Positions 52,203-60,628 of a DNA stretch of 64,000 bases are shown in pieces (within the stretch, counting starts at the first letter, position 1; every line of letters starts with the position of its first letter). Source of the stretch: Thermonema rossianum DSM 10300 (lineage in GTDB: Bacteria; Bacteroidota; Bacteroidia; Cytophagales; Thermonemataceae). Both the position numbers and the translations under genes were made by a program. The stretch spans positions 45,780 to 109,779 of the forward strand of contig NZ_AUGC01000012.1 in assembly GCF_000426825.1 (NCBI RefSeq). The letters are read 5' to 3'. The notes beneath the pieces are model-generated. The model searched no databases. It was not told where the DNA came from and saw only the letters and a list, made by a program, of their open reading frames with translations.

Positions 52203-55034
52203 ATGGAGCAGTTTATTCGTGTGAGTGGTGCCCGTGTGCACAACCTGAAAAATATTGACATTGACATTCCCCGTTTCCGTTTGGTGGTGATTACCGGCGT
52301 AAGCGGCAGCGGCAAATCCTCTTTGGTCTTCGATACCCTCTATGCCGAAGGGCAACGCCGCTATCTGGAGAGTTTTGCCTCTTATGCCCGCAATTTTCTG
52401 GGCACGCTTGAGCGCCCCGATGTGGACAGCATCGAAGGGCTCAGCCCGGTGATTGCCATAGAACAGAAGACAACTTCACGCAACCCGCGCTCTACGGTAG
52501 GCACCACCACCGAAATATATGATTACTTGCGCCTGTTGTATGCCCGTGCTGCCGAAGCCTACTCTTATGTGACCGGCAAGAAGATGGTGCGGCAGTCCGA
52601 GGACCAAATCACCAATTCTATACTGGAGCGCTTTGCCGGACAAAAAATACAGCTGCTTGCCCCTTTGGTGCGGGGGCGCAAAGGGCACTACCGAGAACTG
52701 TTCAAGAAGCTTGAAAAAAGTGGCTACACCAAAGTGCGTGTAGATGGCGAAGTGCGCGACATAGAGCCCAAGATGCAGCTCGACCGCTATAAAATCCACG
52801 ATATAGAGCTGGTCATTGACCGTCTGCGTCCCAAAGCAGAGGACCGCCACCGCTTGACACAGTCAGTGCGCAAAGCCCTCAAAGAGGGCAACGGTCTGCT
52901 GCTGGTCATCGACGAGGCGGGCAAGCCTTTCTTTTATTCCAAGCGCCTGATGTGTCCCGACTCGGGCATTGCCTATGACGACCCGGCACCCAATATGTTT
53001 TCGTTCAACTCGCCTTATGGGGCTTGTCCCAAATGCGAAGGCTTGGGTGTGATAGAACACATTCCGCGCGAAGCCATCTTTCCCGACCCGGACCTGAGCA
53101 TTAAACTGGGCGCCATTGCCCCGCTGGGCGAATACCGCGACATATGGATTTTCAAAAAAATAGCCGGCATACTCAAACAACACGGCTATAAGCTGACGAC
53201 CCCCGTCAAAAAACTACCCGAAGAAGTCATCAATATCTTGCTTTATGGTTCAAAAGAAAAGATAGCGGTGCCGTCAAAAAAATATCCCGGTGAAGAGTGG
53301 GAAACCGACTTCGAAGGCATCATTCCTTTCTTGGAACGCCAATTGCAAGAAGGAACCACCAAAATACGCGACTTCGTCGGTGAGTTTGTAGTGAGCGAGC
53401 CCTGCCCTGAATGTCAAGGCGCACGCCTCAAAAAAGAATCCTTGTATTTCAAAATAGACGGCAAGAACATAGCCGAAGTGGCCGCCATGGACCTGCATCA
53501 ACTGGATGCATGGCTAAGCCAATTGCCCGGACGCCTGAACCCCACGCAGCGTCTCATTGCCGGAGAAGTACTCAAAGAAATCAGCAAGCGTGTGCACTTC
53601 CTCTTGGATGTGGGGCTGTATTACCTCACCCTTGACCGCCCCATGCGCACACTGTCGGGCGGTGAAGCCCAGCGCATCCGCCTTGCCACCCAAATAGGCA
53701 CCCAACTGACGGGCGTCCTTTACCTGCTCGACGAGCCCAGCATCGGTTTGCACCAGCGCGACAACGAAAAGCTCATTCGTGCTTTGGAAGCCCTGCGCGA
53801 CATAGGCAACTCGGTCATTGTGGTAGAACACGACAAAGACATGATGCTGGTAGCCGATCATCTCATAGACATAGGCCCGGGCGCCGGGCGCCATGGAGGA
53901 CGAGTGGTGGCGCAGGGTAGCCCCCAAGAAGTAATGGACAACCCGCGCAGTGCCACGGCGCTCTATTTAAAAGGCGAGCGGCAAATAGAAGTGCCGGCCA
54001 AGCGCCGGCGTGGCAATGGCAAAATGTTGATACTGAAAGGCGCACGTGGACATAACCTCAAAGACATCACCGTGCGCTTCCCGCTGGGCACCATGATAGG
54101 CATCACGGGTGTGTCAGGCTCCGGCAAGTCAAGCCTTATTCATCATACACTGTTTCCTATTTTGCGCAAGCACTTCTACCGCTCACAGCGCGACCCGCTG
54201 CCCTACGACAGCATCGAGGGCTTGGAGCATATCGACAAGGTCATAGAAATAGACCAAGCGCCCATCGGACGTACGCCGCGTTCCAATCCGGCAACTTACA
54301 CGGGTGTATTTACCCATATACGCAACTTGTTTAAAGACCTGCCCGAAGCCAAAATACGCGGCTATAAAGCCGGGCGTTTCTCTTTCAATGTAAAAGGGGG
54401 ACGCTGCGAAGCCTGTGGGGGCGCCGGCGTGAAAACCATCGAAATGGAGTTCTTGCCCGACGTGCAGGTGCTTTGCGATGTGTGCAAAGGCAAGCGCTAC
54501 AACCGCGAAACACTCGAAGTGCGATACAAGGGCAAATCCATTGCCGACGTGCTGGATATGACCATAGAAGAAGCCGCCACCTTTTTTGAAAACCACCCAC
54601 AGATAGCCCGCTACTTGACTGTGCTCAACGAAGTGGGGCTGGGCTACCTTACCTTGGGGCAGCCGGCCACCACCTTGTCGGGCGGTGAAGCGCAGCGCAT
54701 CAAGCTGGCAACGGAGCTGGCGCGCAAAAGCACCGGCAACACCTTTTATATTCTCGACGAGCCTACTACCGGCCTGCACTTTCAAGACATTGAGCGCCTG
54801 CTCGATTTCCTCAACCGCCTGGTGGAACAAGGCAATACGGTGCTTATCATAGAGCACAATCTGGATGTCATCAAAGTATGCGACCACCTGATAGACTTGG
54901 GTCCGGAAGGTGGCGCACAAGGCGGAACCATCGTCTGTGAGGGTACCCCCGAAGAGGTGGCGGCTCATCCGCACAGCCATACGGGGCGCTTCTTGCGCAT
55001 GGAACTGAAACAAGGACAGTTTGCCGGCAAGTAA
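52203..55034 (+). CDS. uvrA: Excinuclease ABC subunit A
   Basis: A 943-residue damage-recognition ATPase of nucleotide excision repair. Two ABC modules are visible: Walker A GVSGSGKSSLVF near residue 31 and GVSGSGKSSLIHH near residue 637, each with its LSGGEAQRI signature and LDEPSIGLHQ / LDEPTTGLHF Walker B. Zinc modules appear as CPKCEGLGV...CPECQGARL in the first half and CEACGGAGV...CDVCKGKRY in the second. The length and order are standard. uvrB is not in the window. Confidence 0.98.
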   Translation: MEQFIRVSGARVHNLKNIDIDIPRFRLVVITGVSGSGKSSLVFDTLYAEGQRRYLESFASYARNFLGTLERPDVDSIEGLSPVIAIEQKTTSRNPRSTVGTTTEIYDYLRLLYARAAEAYSYVTGKKMVRQSEDQITNSILERFAGQKIQLLAPLVRGRKGHYRELFKKLEKSGYTKVRVDGEVRDIEPKMQLDRYKIHDIELVIDRLRPKAEDRHRLTQSVRKALKEGNGLLLVIDEAGKPFFYSKRLMCPDSGIAYDDPAPNMFSFNSPYGACPKCEGLGVIEHIPREAIFPDPDLSIKLGAIAPLGEYRDIWIFKKIAGILKQHGYKLTTPVKKLPEEVINILLYGSKEKIAVPSKKYPGEEWETDFEGIIPFLERQLQEGTTKIRDFVGEFVVSEPCPECQGARLKKESLYFKIDGKNIAEVAAMDLHQLDAWLSQLPGRLNPTQRLIAGEVLKEISKRVHFLLDVGLYYLTLDRPMRTLSGGEAQRIRLATQIGTQLTGVLYLLDEPSIGLHQRDNEKLIRALEALRDIGNSVIVVEHDKDMMLVADHLIDIGPGAGRHGGRVVAQGSPQEVMDNPRSATALYLKGERQIEVPAKRRRGNGKMLILKGARGHNLKDITVRFPLGTMIGITGVSGSGKSSLIHHTLFPILRKHFYRSQRDPLPYDSIEGLEHIDKVIEIDQAPIGRTPRSNPATYTGVFTHIRNLFKDLPEAKIRGYKAGRFSFNVKGGRCEACGGAGVKTIEMEFLPDVQVLCDVCKGKRYNRETLEVRYKGKSIADVLDMTIEEAATFFENHPQIARYLTVLNEVGLGYLTLGQPATTLSGGEAQRIKLATELARKSTGNTFYILDEPTTGLHFQDIERLLDFLNRLVEQGNTVLIIEHNLDVIKVCDHLIDLGPEGGAQGGTIVCEGTPEEVAAHPHSHTGRFLRMELKQGQFAGK

Positions 55035-55172
55035 GCAATAGGAGTGGGGGGAGGCAGGCGCTTTCCTTTTGGATACTGCCGTTGTTGCCTCTTTTTAGTT
55101 TGTTCTTTGCCCTTTCTATTCCCCCTTTGTCATTTCAAGCGCTTTCTCTTTGTCCTTTCGAGCACCCTCTTT
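55035..55172. other. Intergenic region after uvrA with repeat fragments
   Basis: No gene or clear terminator is seen. From about 55128 two short left-arm fragments of the palindromic repeat family occur (GTCATTTCAAGCGC and GTCCTTTCGAGCA), leading into the full copy at 55173. Confidence 0.55.
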
Positions 55173-55297
55173 GTCATTTCGAGCGTAGCGAGAAATCTAT
55201 TTTGTGTTTTAAGGCTTGATGGGTTTGAGATTGAGATTTCTCATTCGCTGCGCCCGTTCAAGATGGCAGACAGCGGGAGATTCGGGATGACAAGCTG
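55173..55297. repeat. Palindromic interspersed repeat, copy 5
   Basis: The left arm GTCATTTCGAGCGTAGCGAG followed by AAATCT, a loop with TTTTAAGGCTTGATGG, and the right arm GAGATTTCTCATTCGCTGCG with CCCGTTCAAGATGGCA. A further partial tail ends in GGGATGACAAGCTG. The 149 bp from here to the next ATG hold no other feature I can support. Confidence 0.85.
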
Positions 55298-55446
55298 TGA
55301 TTTGTAGCGTTTGAGTAATACGAAGTGAAGGCTGTCGAAAGTATCTTTTTTGTAGGTATGCACAAACATTTTTCTTTTCCCTTTAAACCTTTTGTCATAT
55401 GGCGGGGTCTAAGCGGTGCATGGTTTCACCAAAAAGAGAAAAGACT

Positions 55447-55965
55447 ATGAAAAAGATGTTGCAACTGCTTCTTGTATTGCTTGTGATTGCCGGCGGGGCA
55501 CAAGCTCAAAAGATGGGTGTGAAAGTATTGAACGAAGAGGAAGTACCTGCCGAAGTGAAGGCTACGCATGACCGCCTGTTCCCCGGGGTGAAGGTTATCC
55601 GTTGGGAAGGGCATAAATGGGTGAACAAAAACGACAAAGAGCGTGGTAAGATAGTAGCGGTATTTGACTACGAAGGCGTGCGTACCCGCGCCCGCTATCG
55701 CCCCAACGGCAAGGCTTTATCGGCTTCTTCTTATTACAAAGCAGACCAATTACCCGCCTCGGTGGCTTCGGCAGCTGCCCGTTATGAAGGCTTTGAGTTG
55801 AAAGGCGGTTCCAAAACATGGTCGCTTAAAGACACATCCAAAGCACCCGTATATAAGTTGCGCTTGCGCAAAGGTGCCCAGGTACTGAGCGTGTTTGTGG
55901 ACGAGCAAGGAAACGAAATTGAGAAAAACAAGTTGAGCGAGGAATTGCAGGAAGATGAAGAATAA
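55447..55965 (+). CDS. Secreted PepSY-like-domain protein
   Basis: A 172-residue exported protein with signal peptide MKKMLQLLLVLLVIAGGAQAQ. The mature part has two similar ~65-residue beta-alpha units: VPAEVKATHDRLFPGVKVIRW...VAVFDYEGVRTRARY and LPASVASAAARYEGFELKGG...YKLRLRKGAQVLSVFVDEQG. This arrangement resembles the PepSY-like/BLIP-type domains common in Bacteroidota. The function is unknown, possibly an inhibitor or envelope binding protein. I start at 55447 rather than 55399 because the signal peptide begins there. It converges on metK through a shared hairpin. Confidence 0.8.
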   Translation: MKKMLQLLLVLLVIAGGAQAQKMGVKVLNEEEVPAEVKATHDRLFPGVKVIRWEGHKWVNKNDKERGKIVAVFDYEGVRTRARYRPNGKALSASSYYKADQLPASVASAAARYEGFELKGGSKTWSLKDTSKAPVYKLRLRKGAQVLSVFVDEQGNEIEKNKLSEELQEDEE

Positions 55966-56008
55966 ACACACGCTTGTGTGTTGAACGGCAAACAGCGGAA
56001 AAAGCACA

Positions 56009-56032
56009 AAGGCTCCTGTAATCAGGAGCCTT
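56009..56032. terminator. Bidirectional hairpin terminator between the PepSY-like gene and metK
   Basis: The stem AAGGCTCCTG / CAGGAGCCTT has a TAAT loop and sits between two convergent genes. The T/A flanks are short, but the stem extends with weaker pairing. Confidence 0.75.
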
Positions 56033-56063
56033 CTGTGTTTTGTGTATGGCATACGGAGTGGCT

Positions 56064-57338
56064 TTAAGCCAGCCCGAAAGCGCTTTTTATCTTATCCACG
56101 TAGTCGAGCTTTTCCCAAGTGAAAAACTCTACTTTTTTCTTGGTTTTGCGGCGTATCTCTTTCTTTTCGTGCTCGTCTTCTACCAAATCCACGGTGAACA
56201 TATCCACTTCGGCTTCATAGGGGGTGCGTCCCATGTGCCCGTAAGCCGCCGTCGGGGTATAGATGGGGTTTTTCAAGCCCAAGCGCTCAATGATGGCTTT
56301 GGGGCGCAGGTCGAACAACTCTTTTACGATGGCAGCTATTTCCACATCGCTTTTGTTGACTTTTGCCGTGCCGAAAGTGTTCACGGTCAGAGATACGGGC
56401 TGCGCTACACCAATGGCATAAGACACCTGCACCAGCACTTCGTCGGCAACACCGGCAGCCACCAGGTTCTTTGCAATATGGCGGGTGGCATAGGCTGCGC
56501 TACGGTCCACCTTCGAAGGGTCTTTGCCCGAGAAGGCGCCGCCGCCATGGGCGCCTTTTCCGCCGTAAGTGTCCACGATGATTTTGCGCCCGGTAAGACC
56601 GGCATCGCCGTGAGGTCCACCAATCACAAACTTGCCGGTGGGGTTGATGTGATAGATGGTTTTTTCGTCCAGATATTCGGCGGGAATCACCTCACGGATG
56701 ACGTATTTTTTGACATCTTCGGTGATGCGTCGGTGCATGTTTTCGTCGGTGTCGAATTCGTCGTGTTGGGTAGATACCACGATGGTATGCACACGGCGCG
56801 GTTTGTTGTTGTCGTCATATTCGATGGTTACCTGCGCTTTGGCGTCAGGGCGCAGATAGGGCATCAATTCCGGTTCGTTTTTGCGGATATAGGCAAGGCG
56901 TTCTACCAAGCGGTGGGCAAAAGCCAGAGCCATAGGCATGTACTCGGGCGTTTCGTTGGTGGCATAGCCAAACATCATGCCTTGGTCGCCGGCGCCTTGG
57001 TCTTTTCCTTCGCCTTCATCCACGCCGCGGGCAATATCGGGCGATTGGCTGTGGAGGGTCACAATGACGCCGCAAGAGTCGGCATCGAAGCGGTATTCGG
57101 GTTTGGTATAGCCGATACGGCGGATGGTTTCGCGCACGACATCCGGGATTTCCACATAGGCTTTGGTGGTTACTTCACCGGCAATGACTGCCAAGCCGGT
57201 GGTCACGAGCGTTTCGCAAGCCACGCGCGAATCTGCATCTTGCATGAGCATGGCATCTAAGATAGCATCCGATATTTGGTCGGCAATTTTGTCGGGATGC
57301 CCTTCAGATACAGACTCGGAGGTGAATAAGTATCCCAT
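56064..57338 (-). CDS. metK: S-adenosylmethionine synthetase
   Basis: A 424-residue enzyme that forms S-adenosylmethionine from methionine and ATP. Signatures in order are [17 protein letters not shown] at the N-terminus, [12 protein letters not shown], the P-loop-like [14 protein letters not shown] and [19 protein letters not shown]. The last ~35 residues are more charged than in E. coli ([17 protein letters not shown]), as in other Bacteroidota. The leader is short and I see no SAM riboswitch. GT9 lies upstream on the same strand, separated by 116 bp that contain the metK promoter. Confidence 0.97.
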   Translation of the reverse strand: MGYLFTSESVSEGHPDKIADQISDAILDAMLMQDADSRVACETLVTTGLAVIAGEVTTKAYVEIPDVVRETIRRIGYTKPEYRFDADSCGVIVTLHSQSPDIARGVDEGEGKDQGAGDQGMMFGYATNETPEYMPMALAFAHRLVERLAYIRKNEPELMPYLRPDAKAQVTIEYDDNNKPRRVHTIVVSTQHDEFDTDENMHRRITEDVKKYVIREVIPAEYLDEKTIYHINPTGKFVIGGPHGDAGLTGRKIIVDTYGGKGAHGGGAFSGKDPSKVDRSAAYATRHIAKNLVAAGVADEVLVQVSYAIGVAQPVSLTVNTFGTAKVNKSDVEIAAIVKELFDLRPKAIIERLGLKNPIYTPTAAYGHMGRTPYEAEVDMFTVDLVEDEHEKKEIRRKTKKKVEFFTWEKLDYVDKIKSAFGLA

Positions 57339-57390
57339 AGATTTCAGGTTTTAAATGGTGTTTGAAGGATGAAATTTAAAAAATGTGTGT

Positions 57391-57424
57391 CAAAGTTAAA
57401 GATTTTACACATAAATGCTTCAAA
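57391..57424 (-). promoter_or_regulatory. Bacteroidota promoter (TTTG-N22-TAACTTTG, minus strand) for metK
   Basis: On the minus strand TTTG (57421-57424) and TAACTTTG (57391-57398) are 22 bp apart, near the upper limit of the consensus spacing. The -7 box lies 52 bp before the metK ATG. Confidence 0.55.
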
Positions 57425-57454
57425 ATAAAGCATGCGGCTTGCCGTCTTTGTTTT

Positions 57455-58459
57455 TTATTGCGGCAAGGGAGGCAGGCAGGCGGTCAATTGAGCTGTTTCG
57501 ATGCTTTCGGCACAGCGGAAATGCCCTTTGGGGCATTGCTTATGCCCATGGATGCCGCAAGGGCGACACGGCAGCAACCCCTGCGTTTCTACAATATGGC
57601 TCTGTTCAGAGACCGGATAGAAGCCAAAGCCGGGAATGGTAGAGCAATATACCGCCGTGATGGGGGCGTTCATGGCAGATGCCAGATGAAGGGGCGAGGA
57701 GTCGTTGGCGTAGTTCATCAGCGCTTTTTGCATGAGTGCCGCCGACTGCAGCAGCGACAACTTGCCGGCAAGGTTATGAATGGGGCGCTCCTTTACGGCA
57801 GAGCGTATGCGTTCGCATAAGGCATAATCTGCCGGACCGCCCAGCAGGTAAACCGTCAGCGAGGGGGGCAAGGCTTGCAGAAAGGCAACCCACTTGTGTT
57901 CGGGATACTGCTTGGTGAACCATACCGAAGCGGGTGCCACGCACACATAGGGGGAGTGGCTTTGGTAGTGCGCCACCCGGGCATAGTCATCGGCAGAAGG
58001 ATAGAGGCGCGGGCGTTGCGGTGTCTGCCGGCTTACCAAGGGGGCGATGAGTTGATGGTTCCGTTCTATTTCGTGCATGCCGCGGTCGAAATGGTGCGCC
58101 ACACGGTGCCGGAAGGCAAAAGAAAAAGGGTTTTTGTTGAAGCCGGCAGTAAAAGCCGCCCCTGAGAGGGCAGTCCATAAGCCGGTGGCGGCAAAGCGCT
58201 GCACATTGATCACCGCATCGTAGCGGCGCCGGCGTATATGCCTGAGTATTCGCCACCAATCTTTGTATTTGGCTGTTTGTTTGTTCCAGACAATAAGCTC
58301 ATGCAAAAATGGGTGCTTGTGGAAAAGCCCTTCATTACCTTTGCGCACCAGAAAATCAATTTCTGCTTGGGGATATTCAGCGTGCAGGCTTTCGAGCAGG
58401 GCAGTAGCCAAAATGGCATCGCCAATAAAGGCAGTTTGAATAACCAGTATTTTATTCAT
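57455..58459 (-). CDS. Glycosyltransferase family 9 (heptosyltransferase-like)
   Basis: A 334-residue GT-B enzyme. The N-terminal ILVIQTAFIGDAILATALLE is the GT9 signature for lipopolysaccharide heptosyltransferases, and the C-terminal half has a VYLLGGPADYALCE nucleotide-binding strand and SPLHLASAMNAPITAVY. It probably adds a sugar to lipopolysaccharide core or another surface glycan from a nucleotide donor. The C-terminal CRPCGIHGHKQCPKGHFRC cluster of cysteines is common in Bacteroidota members. It begins 6 bp after the stop of a TPR histidine kinase, so the two are likely one transcript. Confidence 0.9.
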   Translation of the reverse strand: MNKILVIQTAFIGDAILATALLESLHAEYPQAEIDFLVRKGNEGLFHKHPFLHELIVWNKQTAKYKDWWRILRHIRRRRYDAVINVQRFAATGLWTALSGAAFTAGFNKNPFSFAFRHRVAHHFDRGMHEIERNHQLIAPLVSRQTPQRPRLYPSADDYARVAHYQSHSPYVCVAPASVWFTKQYPEHKWVAFLQALPPSLTVYLLGGPADYALCERIRSAVKERPIHNLAGKLSLLQSAALMQKALMNYANDSSPLHLASAMNAPITAVYCSTIPGFGFYPVSEQSHIVETQGLLPCRPCGIHGHKQCPKGHFRCAESIETAQLTACLPPLPQ

Positions 58460-58465
58460 GACAAT

Positions 58466-60529
58466 TTATGCAACTGATGGGTTGGTGGGCAAAGTTACAA
58501 TAAACTCGGTGCCTTTGCCTTCTTCGCTTTGCACTTCTATGGTGCCGTTGTGCTGTTTGACAAACTCATAGACCAGTTTCAGCCCCAAACCCGTGCCCCG
58601 TTCGTCGTTGGTGCCTTTGCGCGAATAAATTTCATTTTTCTTAAACAACTTAGGAATGTCTTCCGGGGGAATGCCTATGCCGCTGTCTTTCACATGTATG
58701 TAGCACTTGTCGTCTTGTATGTAAGCGCGCAGATAAATATTCCCTTCGCTTGGGGTGAATTTTAACGCATTGGATAACAAATTCCGTATGATGAAGGCGG
58801 TCATTTGAGGATCGGCTACTATGGGCAGGGAAGACGAAACCTCAGTATGGATATGGATTCTTTTTTGCGCTGCATTTTGCCGGAAAAGAGCAATGATGCT
58901 ATCTATCGTATGGGTGAGGTCAAAAGCGGCAGGGGTGAAGTGAATACCATCGGCTTGGCTGCGCGCCCATACCAATAGATTGTCGATGAGTTCGCGCAAT
59001 CCATAAACCGAAGAGGAAAGGCGGCGCAGCAGCATAACCATTTCTTCTTTGCTGAAAGAGTCTGCTTGTGCACTGATGGCATCGAGGAATCCCACCAGTG
59101 AGTTGAGTGGGCTGCGAATGTCGTGCGAGATGATGGAGAAAAGCATGTCTTTCGTTTGATTGAGCTGCAAAAGGTGGTGGTTTTTCTCTTCGATGATGGC
59201 TTTTTGCTTTTCCAAGTCTTGGCGCAGCTGCTTGTTGTGAACGTAGCGACGATAATAAAGTATGCCTATGCCGCCGGTAAAAAGCAGCATCACGCCCAGT
59301 ATATAGTTCAAGTAGAGCTGTTGGCGCTCTTTGAGCTGTGCAATTGATTTTTCTTGCTCAAGTATTTTGATTTTTTGTGCTTTTAATTGCGATTCATATT
59401 CGAAGCGGGCTGTTTCGCTGTATTCCAGCTTTTCCTGCGAGAGCACCTTTTCTTTCAAACGCGTATAGAGGTCGTAATACTCCAGGGCTTGCTCGTACTT
59501 TCCCAGCTTGCGATAGCAGTCTATAGCCAAGGGGTAGGCTTCGAGCAGGTACTCGGCGGCTTGATGCTGTTCAAAGTAGGGAATGGCTTTACCTAAAAGC
59601 AAAAGTGCGTTGTGGTAGTCTTCGCGGGCATGATATACCTTTGCCAGGCTCAAATAACCAATGGCTACGCCAAAGTCATCTTGGTTTTGCCGGTCTATTT
59701 CCAGTGCTTTTTGATAGTAGGCAAAGCTTTTGTCATAGTCGTGCAAGGCAAGATAGATGTCCCCAAGGTTGTTGTAAGGGTAAGAGAGCATGTGACTTCT
59801 GCCACTCTTTTCATAAAAGAGTGCAGCGCGGCGCAGTGTTTCAATGGCTTGGTCATACTGTTTTATTTCCATGTATTCTATGCCCAAGTTGTTGAGCGTG
59901 GTGGCCATGCTGGCTGTATCTTTTTGCTGCTCATAAGTAGCCAACGCCTGCTTGTAAAAGTCAATGGCTTCGCGGTGCTTGCCAAGGTTGGAATACACCA
60001 TGGCTATGTCGTTACGTACAGCTGCCACTTCTGACGAGTCACCGGAGAGCTCTGCCAGCTTAAGGCTTTCATAATGATGCTTGAGCGCCTTGTCATAAAT
60101 ACCGATACGGTTGTAAAAAACAGCCAAGGCAGCATGAGCCGAGTAAAGGAAATCGCGCCACCCCATCTTTTGGGCTTTCTCTATGGACAGCAGGTAGTAG
60201 TTTTCGGCTTCTTGCTTGAAAGGAGTGTCTTGCAATAAATAGCCCAAGATAAAACACGTACGCGCTACGAGGCTGTCGTTGTGGGCATTTTGAGCGCTCA
60301 AGAAAGCACGATCGGCATAGTACAGCTTCAAACTGTCTGCTTCGACAGTCTCTACCAATTGCAAGAAAACTTTGGTTTTTTCCTTCTCTGAGCGCAGCTT
60401 AGGTACCTGCTGCAAGAGACTATCTTCTACTGATTGCTGCCCACGGGCCGGCACGCCCCCCATCCATAAATTCAAAATGAGTGTGCAAAGCAAACAAAGA
60501 CGACGAAGCATACATTTATTAAAACTCAT
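58466..60529 (-). CDS. TPR-domain sensor histidine kinase
   Basis: A 687-residue membrane kinase. A signal peptide (RRLCLLCTLILNLWMGG) leads to a periplasmic region of about 370 residues made of tetratricopeptide repeats, with recurring (L/A)A..Y...G.Y..A...Y..A patterns. One membrane span (YILGVMLLFTGGIGILYY, about 408-425) follows. A cytoplasmic coiled coil then leads to the HisKA box ISHDIRSPLNSL, and the ATPase domain has NLLSNALKFTP, DSGIGIPPEDIP and GTGLGLKLV. No receiver domain is fused and no regulator is adjacent. The start at 60529 is favoured; a Met at 60511 would also give a signal peptide. GT9 follows after 6 bp. Confidence 0.9.
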   Translation of the reverse strand: MSFNKCMLRRLCLLCTLILNLWMGGVPARGQQSVEDSLLQQVPKLRSEKEKTKVFLQLVETVEADSLKLYYADRAFLSAQNAHNDSLVARTCFILGYLLQDTPFKQEAENYYLLSIEKAQKMGWRDFLYSAHAALAVFYNRIGIYDKALKHHYESLKLAELSGDSSEVAAVRNDIAMVYSNLGKHREAIDFYKQALATYEQQKDTASMATTLNNLGIEYMEIKQYDQAIETLRRAALFYEKSGRSHMLSYPYNNLGDIYLALHDYDKSFAYYQKALEIDRQNQDDFGVAIGYLSLAKVYHAREDYHNALLLLGKAIPYFEQHQAAEYLLEAYPLAIDCYRKLGKYEQALEYYDLYTRLKEKVLSQEKLEYSETARFEYESQLKAQKIKILEQEKSIAQLKERQQLYLNYILGVMLLFTGGIGILYYRRYVHNKQLRQDLEKQKAIIEEKNHHLLQLNQTKDMLFSIISHDIRSPLNSLVGFLDAISAQADSFSKEEMVMLLRRLSSSVYGLRELIDNLLVWARSQADGIHFTPAAFDLTHTIDSIIALFRQNAAQKRIHIHTEVSSSLPIVADPQMTAFIIRNLLSNALKFTPSEGNIYLRAYIQDDKCYIHVKDSGIGIPPEDIPKLFKKNEIYSRKGTNDERGTGLGLKLVYEFVKQHNGTIEVQSEEGKGTEFIVTLPTNPSVA

Positions 60530-60628
60530 TCAAGCTGCATAAAACAAGTATTTTATAATTTATGCAAATAAATTTTGTCAAACAATGCAGCTTGTGTAAT
60601 ATTTTGCCAAAGAAGTGCAAAAGCACTT

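Noticed and set aside
56040..57260. Plus-strand ORF of 406 codons antisense to metK
   Set aside because: A shadow frame rich in Phe, His and Gly; metK on the minus strand is certain.
57339..57454. SAM riboswitch upstream of metK
   Set aside because: The leader from the predicted -7 box to the ATG is only about 50 bases and shows no stems of a SAM aptamer.
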